A stretch of DNA of 64,000 nucleotides, taken from NCBI GenBank assembly GCA_002897115.2, contig BCIH01000006.1, positions 953,156 through 1,017,155 of the forward strand. Reading direction: 5' to 3'. Below the pieces are notes generated by a model, which did not search any database, was not told the origin of the DNA, and saw only the letters and a list, made by a program, of their open reading frames with translations. The translations under genes and the position numbers were made by a program. How positions within the stretch are numbered: the stretch's first letter is position 1; the number at the start of each line of letters is the position of its first letter. Source of the stretch: Prototheca cutis (lineage: Eukaryota; Chlorophyta; Trebouxiophyceae; Chlorellales; Chlorellaceae). This document shows, piece by piece, positions 14,403-26,200 of this stretch.

Positions 14403-15414
14403 TCAGGTGGCCTGCCGCCGCATCGAAGCCGAGGAGCTTCCTGGCCCCGTCAGCGGCAACAGCGTGGCGCCTCGCCGGCGTTGCGAGCAACTGCTGATGA
14501 GCCTGGGGAGCAGGGCCACCAGGCCAATACCCAGAAGCAGGGCCACGTTCTGTATGCTATACAGGTCATGCACGCTGTGCATGGTTTGCAGGGACCGGCC
14601 AGCCTGCGGTAGTGTGGGGTTGGGGGGCGTTTGAGAGGATCGAGAATGGTGAGTGAGGGGTCAAGTTCACACGGTCCCCACCGAAAAATGACCCGCCACA
14701 ACAAACACACGCGGTGCTTGCCTGGATGGCGATGACGTTGTGGGGCTGGTGCCCGACGGCTGTGGCAAACAGGAAGATGCCAAAGGGCAGGTCCACGAGG
14801 GGCGAGGCGACATTGATAAACCAGGCCGGGAAGATGGGCGTGACGCGGAGGAACAGCGCGTAGTTGAGCAGGTGTGCGTGGTGCCGCCGCACTTCGGCCG
14901 AAAAAGCCGCGATGCGCTGGGGCAGCAGGGCAACCACCACGGCCTTGAGCTTCCAGCGCACCAGCAGGTAGTTCGTCGCCGACCCTGCAGTGGAAACAGC
15001 CGTGATCCATGCCAGCGCAGCTGTCGGGTGATACAGCGACCCGACCAGCACGTTGATGCCCACGGCTCCCGGGGTCAGGAACGTCTGCAGAAACATGTGC
15101 GTGGCCGCGAGGAAAACGCCAAGGCGCGCGGGCACCGCAGCGTGGTACTGCACCAGCACCTGCCGCGCAGCGCGCAGCTCGTCAAACGACCGCGGCAGCG
15201 CCAGCCGAAGCGAGGGGGACGCCGCGCCATTGGCGGTGGCTCCTCCTCCCCCCCCGGCTGCGGCAGCCAGTGCGCCCACTTCATCCACCGACGGCAGGGT
15301 CCGGAACAGGGCATAGACGAGCGCAAGGCAGCACACGTACAGCCCCGCCACGGTCAGCAGAGGCCGCGCCCACGCTCCGGAGCGCAGGTACTGCCACGGG
15401 GTCGGCGGCCGCAT
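14403..15414 (-). CDS. TMEM41/VTT-domain multispanning membrane protein
   Basis: Member of the VTT (SNARE-associated Golgi, DedA-like) family; the animal members TMEM41B and VMP1 are ER lipid scramblases needed for autophagy. After an N-terminal hydrophobic segment (LLTVAGLYVCCLALVYALF) comes the VTT core: FLAATHMFLQTFLTPG, then the strongly diagnostic LNYALFLRVTPIFPAWFINV and LPFGIFLFATAVGHQPHNV. A second exon adds AIQAGRSLQTMHSVHDLYS, a last membrane helix (VALLLGIGLVALLPRL) and a basic, serine-rich tail. The start is taken at MRPPTPWQYLRSG (15414); the same frame is open to ATG 15564, which would add about 50 residues. Animal TMEM41 sequence resemblance is closer than to the TVP38 branch, but I cannot place it by phylogeny here. 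Confidence 0.85.
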
Positions 15415-16263
15415 TTTGGGTGCGTCCTCCTGCGAGCGGCGGTCGTAGGCGTGAGCCGTAACAGAGTGAAAATGCGCGTACGTAATAAAATTCCATTCAT
15501 ACCACACAGTGACAGGCTTTTCACCGCTGCACAGGGATGCAGGAACGCGGTATCCTGCAGGCACCAGTCACTGGCATCCCTGAACAGCTGTCCCTGTGCT
15601 TGGATTCCAGCACTTGTGAACATGGCCCCACACCACGCTAGTACCGATCACTGTCCCGGCATGTTGAGACAATGCAATGCGAACCTCATCCAACCCCCGC
15701 AGCCCGCACCTCGGCCTCGGCGTTGGAGGAGCCTGGCGGGTTGGCTACAGCTCCGCCAGACCGGTCCACCCGGAAGCTGAGGGGGAGGGTCGCCATGGCT
15801 GCGGCTCGACCTTGCGGGCGGCCAAACTGTACGTTCTACGTCGTTTTATGCCTATGCACGGGGTCCACGCGGCCAAGACATTCCTGGTGCCTGCCGGCGG
15901 GGGGACTGCGGTTAAGCCCCGGTTGGGCGGTGCACGCGCCAAATCGATGCCAAGTGCGGCTGGCAGCCGGGGAGCGCGTATTGGTATTGAACAGTAATGT
16001 AGAGATAGACTATGTTCATGTGCTGTCTCGTGCGTGTTGCATTCACAGGTGCGTAGATCTTGGAACCTCAGCACTCCGCTGGCCAGGTCCCCTCCCCACA
16101 GATGCGGGGCCCCGAAAATATTCGATCACCACCAAACACTGCAGCAAAGCACGGCGCATATTTTGGGCCAGGAAATTTTCAGGCCATAGACATACAAGCC
16201 AAACAGATTGAAATAAATTTGTGAATCGCGAATGCGAGGCTGGGAACGCTGGGAGAGTGCTCG
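15415..16263. other. Divergent intergenic region with one unsupported ORF
   Basis: The region separates TMEM41 (minus) from the first PRPP synthetase (plus) and presumably holds both promoters. A 106-codon plus-strand ORF at 15677-15997 (MRTSSNPRSPHLGLG to GARIGIEQ) is Arg/Ala/Gly-rich. It has no family I recognise and is overlapped by another long frame, so I do not call it a gene. Confidence 0.4.
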
Positions 16264-18565
16264 ATGGCTGCAAGCGGTCTTGGCCGGCCCACCGTGGCAA
16301 TGCAAGCCCTGCCGCAATGCCGGCCGCATGTGAAACCCTTTCGGGCTTGCAGCAGCGACAGACTGCATTTCGACGTCATGAACTCCGCCAATGGAAGCAA
16401 TCGCCGGACCGTATCTAGGATTCAGGCGCAGCAGGGAGCCAGCAGGGGGTTTCGTGTGACGGGACCCAACGTGGACGTCAAGCAGGTGCGGACGTGGATG
16501 TGTGCGTGGGTCGGGGCGCCTTTGGGATAGGGGTGAGGCTGGGGACCCCCTCCTGCCCTAGCGACGGGAGTAATCCTGTCTCTAAACAGCATCGCCCATG
16601 ACCGCATCTCGTCTTCCCCGTCATGACCGTTGAGACAGATCCCCGAGGAGCAGCTGAAGCGGGATATCCTTTTGTTCCACCACCACGAATGTGGCGAGCT
16701 CGCTCGCGAGGTGGCCGATGCCAGCAACGGCAATGTCCAGCTTGGCCGCATCACCTGGAGGTGAGCCAGGCTGCTTATATGGGCCGGTTTCTATTGCTTG
16801 TTTTCTTTGGGCTCAGGCTCATTACGGCGTGGACAGTATTTGCTGCGCGCCGCAGTGGACAGACTATTGGTGATACGGATGAACCAGAGGCGAGCCGACT
16901 GTGACCAGGCTGCGCATGATGGGCATCCACCAAGTGAATTTGACAAGGCCTCTCCACTACCCAACAGGCACTTCCGCGACGGCTTTCCCAAGCTGTTGGT
17001 GAATGATGCCGAGAAGATCCGGAACAGACACGTCGCCTTCCTGGCCAGTTTCCACGACCCCGGTGAGGATGAGACTGGGCGAGAGGAGGAGCACATTTGC
17101 AAAAGTGGGATTTTTGACTCGCAGAGGTGCCGCATGCCATGCACACAGCAGCACGAGCTGCTTTGACGAGAGGGACCCCCTGGCACAAACGCTGAACTGC
17201 AGGCGTGATCTTTGAGCAGCTGTCGATCATCTATCACCTTCCACGCCTCTTTGTGGCATCCTTTACTCTCGTGCTGCCCTATTTTTCGACTGGAACGGCC
17301 GAGCGGGTGACGATTTGACTGTTGCATGGCTGGCACGGGTTGGTTCAGGCGCCGTGCAGGAGTTGTCGGATTTGCAAGGGCTGCATGGGCGGGGCTACAC
17401 ACCATGGTCGATGATGAACTTCAAACCCAAACCCTAAGACCTGCCTGTGGCCCGCTCGCTGACCCTTGCTCCAGATGGAGGTCGAGGGCGACATTGCCAC
17501 GGCCTATACACTGGCTCGCATGGTCAGCAACATCCCGCTGGCCAAGGGGGGCCCCGCCTCTGTCGTGATTTTCGACATTCACGCGCTCCAGGAACGGTTT
17601 TACTTTGGCGATGGCGTGCTCCCGCTGTTTGAGAGCGGCGTCCCACTGCTCAGGTGCGGTGGTCGCCAGGATTTTCTTTTTTTATTGGTCTAGGAGTGTT
17701 TTTGTTCCCCTTTCCCCATGCTTCATCCACGCCCAAAGCACAAACGGTGCATTCAAGCTGGGCAAGTGCAGGCGGCGCTTGCTGCAGTTGCCAGACCACG
17801 AGGATATCACCATTGCCTACCCGGACGAGGGTGCCTGGAAGCGCTTCCACTTTCAACTGGCAGATTACCCCGAGGTGAGAGGAGGTTGTTGCATGTGGTG
17901 AAATGGATCGCTGCTGTCCTCTCGCGCCATGGACATTTGTGTTGCGTATCCGTCCGAACACACCGGCGCCCAATGCTTTGTCCCTTGTGCAGGTTGTGTG
18001 CACAAAGGTCCGTGACGGCGACAGGCGCATCGTCCGACTCAAGGAGGGCAACCCAGAGGGACGGCACGTGGTGATCGTGGACGACTTGGTGCAGTCTGGA
18101 GGCACGCTGATCGAGTGTCAGCGCCTGCTGGCATCCCAGGGCGCGGCGTCGGTATCAGCCTACGTCACGCATGGCGTGTTCCCGCAGGGAGCCTGGCAGC
18201 ACTTCCTGCCTCAGAAAGACTCGGGCGGTCCCGGGTTCAAGTGAGAAGAGGGATGGGATAGTGTCGGAGTAGACTGACTTTCAGGCTTTCATACTCGTAA
18301 ATGCTGTGCACGCCGGGGAAGCACCATGACCTTGGGGACGAGGCTTGAGCGCTGCATCCTGCCCTAACGTGAACATTGAGCCTCTTCCCCGCACCCTGCG
18401 GTCACCGGAAGATCAATTCCACCCCGTATGCATGTCCTTTCCCCGCAATGCAGGTACGTGTGGATCACCGATTCCTGCCCGCAGACCGTGGCGGCTGTCC
18501 AGGGCGTGGAGCCCTTTGAAGTCCTGTCCCTCGCTGGACCCATCGCTGCTGCACTGCAAATATAA
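16264..18565 (+). CDS. PRS: Class II (plant PRS3/4-like) ribose-phosphate pyrophosphokinase, copy 1
   Basis: Makes phosphoribosyl pyrophosphate from ribose 5-phosphate and ATP, the precursor for nucleotides, His and Trp. Eight exons: 16264-16485, 16639-16760, 16968-17062, 17203-17306, 17475-17653, 17772-17874, 17993-18240 and 18454-18565, totalling 394 codons plus stop. The sequence follows the plant PRS3/4 type: [34 protein letters not shown], the [15 protein letters not shown] metal/ATP-site segment and the PRPP-binding loop [14 protein letters not shown]. About 60 residues precede the conserved start ([13 protein letters not shown]) and are rich in Arg, Ser and Ala, which suggests organelle targeting. 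Class II enzymes are usually near 340 residues. It is followed 373 bp downstream by a second copy in the same direction. Confidence 0.95.
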
Positions 18566-18938
18566 AGCGCCAAAAGGGTTGTGTGAAGAGACTGTACATA
18601 GAAACGATGTCATGTGAGAGTGGCCTGGAGTGTGTAGGTTGGTCCGTGCCCGTGGCGCCTGGCCGTGGCGCAGTGCTCCCAATACTGGCACGCCGGATCC
18701 TCCACGACCGATACGCGAGGGGCCGTCCGGGGGCCGGGTGCCGTCTTGTCGCGGCGGCTATCTCGGAGCGCAAGTGCATCCTGCCGGCAACGAGTCGTGT
18801 GCACCAGGCAACTGCATGACCAACATATAAGAACATCATCCATCACCAGACCAAAGTTATAGAGGGTCCTGAACCTCCCTTTTGAGTTCTGCACGCGCGG
18901 GCGTTTGCGAGGACCGTAGGTCCCTGCCGCGAAGGGCC

Positions 18939-21097
18939 ATGAACGGCCTGAAAAAGCTTCCCAGCGAGCCTGATGACATGGTGTTCCGTGTCACCGCGCC
19001 AAACATTGATGTACGTATCGGAGGGACATGTTTCATGTGTCCTGGGGCCGGCCCGCTGTGTTCCGGCCCAGCCACGGCTAGGCTGGCAGTGTAGCACCAT
19101 AGGGCAGCAGTGGCAGCTCCGCGACACCCTTCCTCCCCTCTTGCACCCTGACACAGCTGGCCGAGAGGACTCTGGAACAGCCTTCATACCTCTTCTACTA
19201 TCCTGACTGCGAGCCTCTTGCGCAAAGGATTGTGGAGGCCAGCGGTGGCCGCGTCCAGCTCGGCCGCATCCGTTGGGGGTGAGGTCTTGTTGCTGGGGGA
19301 GGGGAGGGGGAGTGCTCTGTCCCTTGAGCGACAGTCAGGATGCCCAACAGGTGGGCACAGCATCGTGCATTGCATGCAATCATGGCAGAGGTGCAAGATG
19401 TGCCATTGTAACACGACTGGACTCCGTCATCCTGCAGGCATTTTGCCGACTCTTTCCCCAATGTGTTTGTGACGGACGCCCACAAGATTCGGAACCGGAA
19501 CGTTGCGTTCCTGGCGAGTTTCCACAACCCTGGTGAGACAAGAGATACCGCTGGGTATCTGGGCAAACATGGGCATCGGGTTGTTGCTGGGCTGATGGGC
19601 TGGAGGGTGGCGGGGCAGAGGGAGTGAGTCATTCTTTGCAGCCCCGTTCACAAGCGGTCTGGAACTTTCACCAATGAGGGCAACCCATCCCACTGCTCAT
19701 GCAGGCGTCATTCTGGAGCAAAAGGGTGTCATCGATACGTTGCTGGACCAGTTCCTCGCATCGTTCACCCTGCTCCTGCCCTACTTCCCCACGGGCACCT
19801 CTGAGCGGGTGCGCTGGTGCCGGCGGTGATGGCCCCGGGCATGGGGCGATGCGATGCCATGCCATGCATGAGCATCATCACCTCCTCTGCTTGCCATTGC
19901 TTGCCACCACAAGCCCGTCAATGCACCTGGAATCCCCCTCACCCGCTCCCTTGGCAAACGATACCTCTTCTGGAAGGTGGAGAACCCCGGAGACGTGGCC
20001 ACGGCATCCACCCTGGCTGGCATTATTTCCGACATCAAGCTCTCACGCTCAGGCCGGAGTCCGCTGGTTATTTTCGACATCCATGCCCTGCAGGAGCGCT
20101 ACTATTTTGGTAACAATGTGCTGCCACTGCTTGAGAGCGGCATTCCCCTGCTGAGGTCAGTGTGACGCGCATGGTCACTGTGTGGGGTGGGGGGAGGGGG
20201 GCATGACTGTGCGCGGTAACAGCTGGGTTGCAGCACTTGTAGAAGCTTGCAGCAATTGAAACACCCTCGCCGATGTCACTGACAAACCGGCAGGGAGCGG
20301 CTGGCGCAGCTGCCCAATCAAGAGTCCATTACAATTGCCTACCCGGACGAGGGCGCGTGGAAGCGCTTCCACTTCCAGTTTGGCGATTACCAGGAGGTGC
20401 GTGCGTTGGGTGCAGGATAGTTGAATGGACTCGCGAAATGATGCCACATTTTCAATTACCGGTTGTGGGAGGGACCAAACATCAACCACACGTCACACGG
20501 ATCCAGATCATCTGCACCAAGGTGCGGGAGGGCAGCAAGCGCATCGTGCAGCTCAAGGAGGGCAAGCCCGCGGGCCGGCACGTCATCATCGTGGATGACC
20601 TGGTCCAATCTGGCGGCACGCTGCTTGAGTGCCAGCGCCTGCTGGCGTCCCAGGGCGCGACTGCGGTGTCGGCCTACGTCACGCACGGCGTGTTCCCCAA
20701 GGAGTCATGGCGCAAGTTCCTGCCGGCCACGGACGGCACTCCCACGTTCAAGTGAGCCTGTGTGCATGTGTGGGTGGGGGGGTGGTGCAAGGGTGGCTGG
20801 TGGATCCATCCATCCATCCATTCATGGGACAGGAATGGCAAACCTGGTACCGTGCAACTGATGACGGCATGCAGACTGGGTGGTCCTGTGCCATTGCAAG
20901 ACAGCAGTGCCCTCTGCCTCTCTGCAATCCTCGTCGCTCTATCACAGCACCCCGACCCCCCAACAACAACCGCACTGCACGGCAGGTACTTTTGGATCAC
21001 AGATTCCTGCCCACTCACCTGCTCGGCCGTGGAGGGCCAGGAGCCATTTGAGGTCCTGTCCCTGGCCAAGCCCATCGCCGCGACGCTGCTGTTGTAG
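18939..21097 (+). CDS. Class II ribose-phosphate pyrophosphokinase-like protein, copy 2 (tandem duplicate)
   Basis: Tandem paralogue of the upstream PRPP synthetase. Exons: 18939-19010, 19157-19278, 19438-19532, 19705-19808, 19977-20155, 20294-20396, 20507-20751 and 20986-21097, totalling 343 codons plus stop. Exons 2-6 and 8 have exactly the same lengths as in copy 1, and all intron phases match. [15 protein letters not shown] and [14 protein letters not shown] are intact. The segment after TGTSER is altered: copy 1 has [16 protein letters not shown], copy 2 has [16 protein letters not shown]. Before it, copy 1 [13 protein letters not shown] is replaced by [13 protein letters not shown]. The copy lacks the long N-terminal extension, so it may be cytosolic. 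It could be an active isozyme or a regulatory subunit like the PRPS-associated proteins; the sequence does not decide. An in-frame ATG at 18882 is an alternative start. Confidence 0.9.
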
Positions 21098-21670
21098 GCC
21101 CAGGATGCCACGAACAACAGACGTAGCAATGCGGGAAAGATGCCTCCGTGACACATACACACGTGCGCTGGTCGTGCACCAACCGACACCTTTCTTCGAG
21201 AGATAACTGACCGCAATCTCTCAGCATTTAGTGATACAACAGAAGGATACAAAAGGTTGAGCAAAGGGAAAGGAGGGTGCATGGCTGTGCAGCCGTAAAC
21301 GCGGCAGGACGACTGGATGTGGGTGCACCTTGCACACAAAAGGCAGCGGGCGCCATTGGCAGGACCAGGGACGAGCACAGCAGATGGTCAGTGTCTAGGA
21401 AGTCAGTCGGGCTGGCCGTCACGGTCAAAAGGAAGGGGACTCCAGGGTGCCGGTGGCTTGGAGCATAAACAAGCAGGAGGAGGAGGGTACAAAAGGGTTC
21501 GCGATGAAATAATTGATTGTACACTCGTCAATGCAAGAGCCGCATACTGGTCAAAAGGTCAGGAAAAATGTTTGAATAGATGTGTGATGAGAGGCATGGT
21601 GGGGTCGTCACATTGACTGGTGGTATGTAAACCATCATGGATGGTGGAGACAACGTACCAGCCATCCAGG
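21098..21670. other. Intergenic region between convergent genes
   Basis: 3' flanks of the second PRPP synthetase (plus) and the CREST-like gene (minus). No gene seen. Confidence 0.5.
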
Positions 21671-22729
21671 TCACAGCATCCCAGTTCCCGCTGAGGCTGC
21701 TCCTTTCGTACTCGTACATGTGGACTCTGGCAAGGGTACGAGCGTGTAAGCCACACAGGGCGAACGGGGCGAGCCACCACCCAAGCCCTCTAAACTGGCA
21801 AAGCTGTCGTGCACGCCGGGGGTCACGCCGCCCTTGACCCTGGTCCCGGCCAGGCCTTCCTTGTGTTCGACGAGCGCGCCGAGCGTCGCAACGCTGGCGG
21901 CGGCAAGGAGGTGCCACAGGGAGTGCGCGCCACGCAGGCCGCGCGCCGCCAGAGGGTCCTCCGCGGCAAACGCGGCCGCTGCAGCAGCGGAGACGGCGGC
22001 GTGCCGGCGGAAAGCGCGGCGCATGGGGGCGCTCCGCGCCGCACACCGCGCAAACTCGGCCTGCGTTGTCAGCGTGTACAGTGTGGACAGATGAAAAGGA
22101 AAGAAAGGAACAGCCAGCATGCTCGCGCTCAGCGCCCGCCGCGCCCATCGCCGCTCCCGGTGCACCGCTCGGCCCTGTGAACGGTGGGAATACAGGGTCA
22201 GGTCTGCTGCTGACTACATAGGTTTCTCAGTCCCCAGCAGGCAAGCATGAAGCATTGCAGGCTCCAGTCCAGATCTAACCACCATTCGATCGAAACCTAC
22301 CAAGGATGCGCCGGCCAGGCTAATGGTCCAGTAGTCAGCCTTGCGGAGCAAGGGCCTGAGTCGGCCCCAGGAGGCATGGTAGGCGGCCGCCACGACGCCC
22401 ACCGCCATGAGCGACCGCGCGTACTGCTTCGCCGCAGGGCTGCGTCTTTGCGCGTGCATGTGTGCGCCGAGGGCGATAAATGGCAGGCTGGTCAACACGT
22501 TGACCGTGCGCTCCAGGGGGTGGTCGTCGTTGCCAGCTTCGCCCTGAGGCCGGAGCATGGAACCCACCCCCACAGCCGCCCCTGCCAGGCGCTGCATGAG
22601 CAGATCCGGCATGGGGGAGGGCTCAGGGGGACCGACATCCTTGGGACGCTGGGTCAGGGGCTTGAGTCCGCGCTGCAAGATTTCGGCAGGGCTCCACTGC
22701 CGCTGGTGCAATAGCATTGGCGCGCACAC
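21671..22729 (-). CDS. Putative CREST-superfamily membrane protein
   Basis: Two exons, 22301-22729 and about 21671-22174, join in frame (LAGASL to GRAVHRERRW). The protein has several hydrophobic helices and three motif-like islands: AAYHASWGRL (Tyr-His after a helix), LRKADYWTISLAG (Asp at a helix start) and GAHSLWHLLAA (paired His in a later helix). This spacing of a His, an Asp and a late HxxxH-like pair is what is known of the CREST superfamily (alkaline ceramidase, PAQR, haemolysin III, TMEM8), membrane proteins with a proposed metal-dependent hydrolase site. I infer membership from this pattern only. The end is uncertain: residues after VHDSFASLEGLG may be intron read-through. The N-terminus (MCAPMLLHQRQW) does not look like a signal peptide. 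Confidence 0.55.
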
Positions 22730-23238
22730 CCGTCGCCACTTCGCAAAAACCTAGCTGGACCCGTGATCAACGCCACGCAGTCTTCCCAGGCCCTCGCCGT
22801 TCTTCGAGAACGTGTCAGGTGATGTATCGACCTGTACCCGGCCTGTGGAACAGTCCCTCGGGATCCCCTGTTGAGTCGAGACGCGCAATATTCAAAACCA
22901 CCGCGAGGTTGGGTGCCGTGGCGCCAGAAAAGAGGCCGTACTCCGCTGAACTCAGGAACGTTCAGCGCATGTCCACATATGGCATGCATAACAATGCAAA
23001 TTTCCATGCAGGGCTTGGGAGTATCGTGCGGTATATTCCCAGCTCGTCGAGCAGTCCCAGCCCTCCGGTCTCTGGGGAAGTTACGCGCCGAGTTGCATCG
23101 CGACGGCTTTCAATTTCGGGACAACAGAGGGGAACTGTTGTGCACAGCCCTGTACCTCTTGTCTCCCCATGCATCCTATGTCCTGTTTATTTGAGTGGGG
23201 GAATGTAGAGATTCACAGGATCGGGGAAGGGCCTTGCC
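22730..23238. other. Divergent intergenic region
   Basis: Separates the CREST-like gene (minus) from FANCI (plus). No gene or repeat seen; probably promoter sequence. Confidence 0.5.
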
Positions 23239-26200
23239 ATGCTCGAGCATGTGATCGCGGAGGCAGCGGCGTACCTCAAGGCCGATGAAGCCCAGGCCGA
23301 TGGCTCCCGGCTCGCCGCACTCGCCCTACAACTGGACAGCGCGGAAGTGAAGCAGAAGCTTGAGGACTGCGTTTCTTGCGCGGATGCCTTGGTGGGTGGG
23401 GGAATGCGAGACTGTTCTTGGTGGTCATGAACAGGTGTCCATGGCTCTGCATTGGTGGCTGTGAAAGGTGGTGATCATCCAAGCACGACTGTGTGTCTGG
23501 CTCGGTGCCACCTGTCTTGACGACTCCTCCTGCACTTGACGACGCCACAGGTGTTGCTCAGGGCGATGCTGCTGGCGACACGCCCCGGCCTGGCCCCTGA
23601 ATCCTACCTGCTGCTGCCGCTGCGACTGGCGGTGTTCAGCCATGGGTGCAGCCGGCTTGGCAGCGCAGCGGCGGATGAGGGCCCTGCTGTGGAACAGTTG
23701 GTAGAGCTCCTGGAAGCAGAAGCGTTTTACAGTCCTCAGATCGTGCATGCTTTGCTCAAGGTGGGTCGGTCCTGATGCGCCACCAGCCAGGGCGTGGACC
23801 GGGGCAGGGGGCGAGCAGAGGCAATGCGCCCCGCAAACCGCCACTTATCTGCCCTTGAGCTGCTTGGCGCTGCAACATTCTCAAAACACCCTAAGAACCC
23901 TGTCAACAAGCCATGCAGTTAGACAGCATGGCCGCGGCCGTGGAGGTGTTCCGGGATCAAGGACCCCATGCCCTGCATGCCCTTGAGTTTGTGTGTTCTG
24001 GGCTCGCCACCCTGGGACCCAAAGGCACGTGCTTGGCACTATATTCACGTGGTGGTCGTTTTAGTGTGTGGCTCTGCTGATGTGGGTTTCTGTATCCGTC
24101 TGGACAGTGTGTCTTGTCAAGAGCGACTCATCTGCCCCATGGTGGTGCATGCCAGGCGCCATGACAGCCGACCTTGCCGCCCGCCACCCAGCTCGCTCAC
24201 CCATATCTCCATAGTACCCATGTGCAGATTGGAAGCTGGGGGAGAGCGCTTGGAATGGGGTGCTGCGTGCGGCCTGGCCCCGGGACAACCATGCCCAAGT
24301 CATGACCCGGCTGACCGACACCACAAGGCACGTGGGATGTGCTGCTGTGCCATATACGTGCATAACTGCCTGCACCTCCTCTAAACTGCTGATGGTTGAT
24401 GGTACTGTCTCTCGACGCCAGGACAGCTGTCCCCCTTTCCCCAACAAGCAGGACCCCGGCGCTGCTGCTGGCAGCCATTCAGGCCTGTCTGGGCAAGCTG
24501 CTGGGCACGTCACCCGAAGACCAGCGTCTAGCACTGCGGGCCGTGCTCAGCGCCGCCAAGGGCCTCCCAGACATGACCCCGGCGCTGCAGGTAAGAATGG
24601 CGGGCAGGTCTGGCGGAGAGGTCATTGAATGCTGTGGTGGATTCCATGTTTTCGGGCAGCTATCTCCCCCCATTGGCTCAGTTGAATGCACAGTGTGGTT
24701 CAGAAGACAGGAGCCTTGTAGCCTATGAACTTCCTCGGTAACACGGCATCTGTCACATAGGCACTGCACGGCTGGGCAGTCAGCGCTGGAAGCTGTCGAG
24801 AAGCTTGCCACGACCTCTTTCCGGTGTTGCTGCATGAGTTTGAGTCTGCTGCCCGTGGGGGCACCTCCTTGGCCGAGAGCTGGCTCCGGGCATTGGTGTC
24901 GGGGACTGTCCCCGCTGACCGGATAGGTCTGGCGCTGACCCTGCAGCTCGCCAGCACTCGGGGGCACCAGCCCAGCGTGGAGGCAGCACTGCGGCATGCA
25001 TGCCGTGTTTTCCTGGACGGTGAACNACTGCGGTGGTTGGCGTCCGGGGGTGAACAAGAATCGCTGCCCCGGACGCTGCTGGCTCACCTGGAAGCGGCGG
25101 CGGAGGAAGGCGAGAGCAGCATGGGCCCTGCAACAGCCGATTTTCTCCGACACTTTGCCTTCAACATGCTGCGGGAAGGCGATGGTGTTGCAGCCGAGGT
25201 GTTGCTGCCGGTGGGGCTGGCATCTTTTCCCGATGACGACAAAGAAGCGTGGGGCTCTGAGACAAGGGCCCCCCACAGCATGGGGGACATTGGCCGCCTG
25301 CTGGTGCTGCGACTGTTCAAAGCCCTGCCGCAGCAGCGTCTGCACGTTTTGAGGGACATCCAGACATGCCTCGTCTCCCAGATGGCACGTTTGCCCGCTT
25401 CTTGCCGAGGCTACGGCATGGTGGATGGGGTTTGACTGTGTGCACATGATCTGCCGGTGGCTTCTAGTCCACAGACATGCTCGCTGGATGCGGCACTGTC
25501 CCGACAGCGCTGATGCAGCGGTGCTGACGCAACGTAGCAACACCCACTACTGCCTCCACTTCTTTGCAGGGCTCTGATGTGGGTCTCACCAGGGGCGATC
25601 CCTCGGCACCCGGAGGAAAGAGCGGCACGCTGGCAGAACTCATGCCGGTCGTGCCGTGCCTGGCGCAGTTGGTCCACGCCGAGTGGCCATCCCTCATGGA
25701 AGACTGCACACCCTTTGAGGTAGGGGACCAACTGGAGTGACAATGTCGCTTGTCCATGAATTTGATGGCCCACAGAATGAATGGGCTTTCTCGGGTCCCC
25801 TAGCTTTTACACAGCCAAAATTCCCACTTTGACTAAGGAAAACCATGCGACCCCTCACCAATACCAACAGCGATTCCCATCCCCCTGGCCACCCCAACAT
25901 GCATACAGAGCCTGCTGCAGCGACTGGGAAGTCTTCGCCTGACAGTGGGCCTGGCTGTGCTGCTCGCCTGTTGGCCTCTCGTCCGGACACAGCTGGCAGT
26001 GAAGGATGCCCTGGTAGCCGGCCTTCGCCGGTCGCTGTTTGGGTGCGCCGGTTGATGGGTTCACTGTGTTTGTTTTGGACAGGGAGGGAAGACACCGGCC
26101 GCCCACATGTCTCTGCAAGTGACCCAGTAGAGTTGTTCTCACCAAAAGGGAGGTGCTCTGAACGTGACCCCGTTTCCCCTGCCAACAGAGACACACATGC

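Noticed and set aside
15677..15997. 106-codon plus-strand ORF upstream of PRPP synthetase copy 1
   Set aside because: Low-complexity Arg/Ala/Gly composition, a competing long frame over the same bases and no family match. Recorded only as an unsupported ORF.
18939..21097. PRPP synthetase copy 2 as a pseudogene
   Set aside because: All eight exons are open, splice sites are consensus, exon lengths match copy 1 and the PRPP loop is intact.
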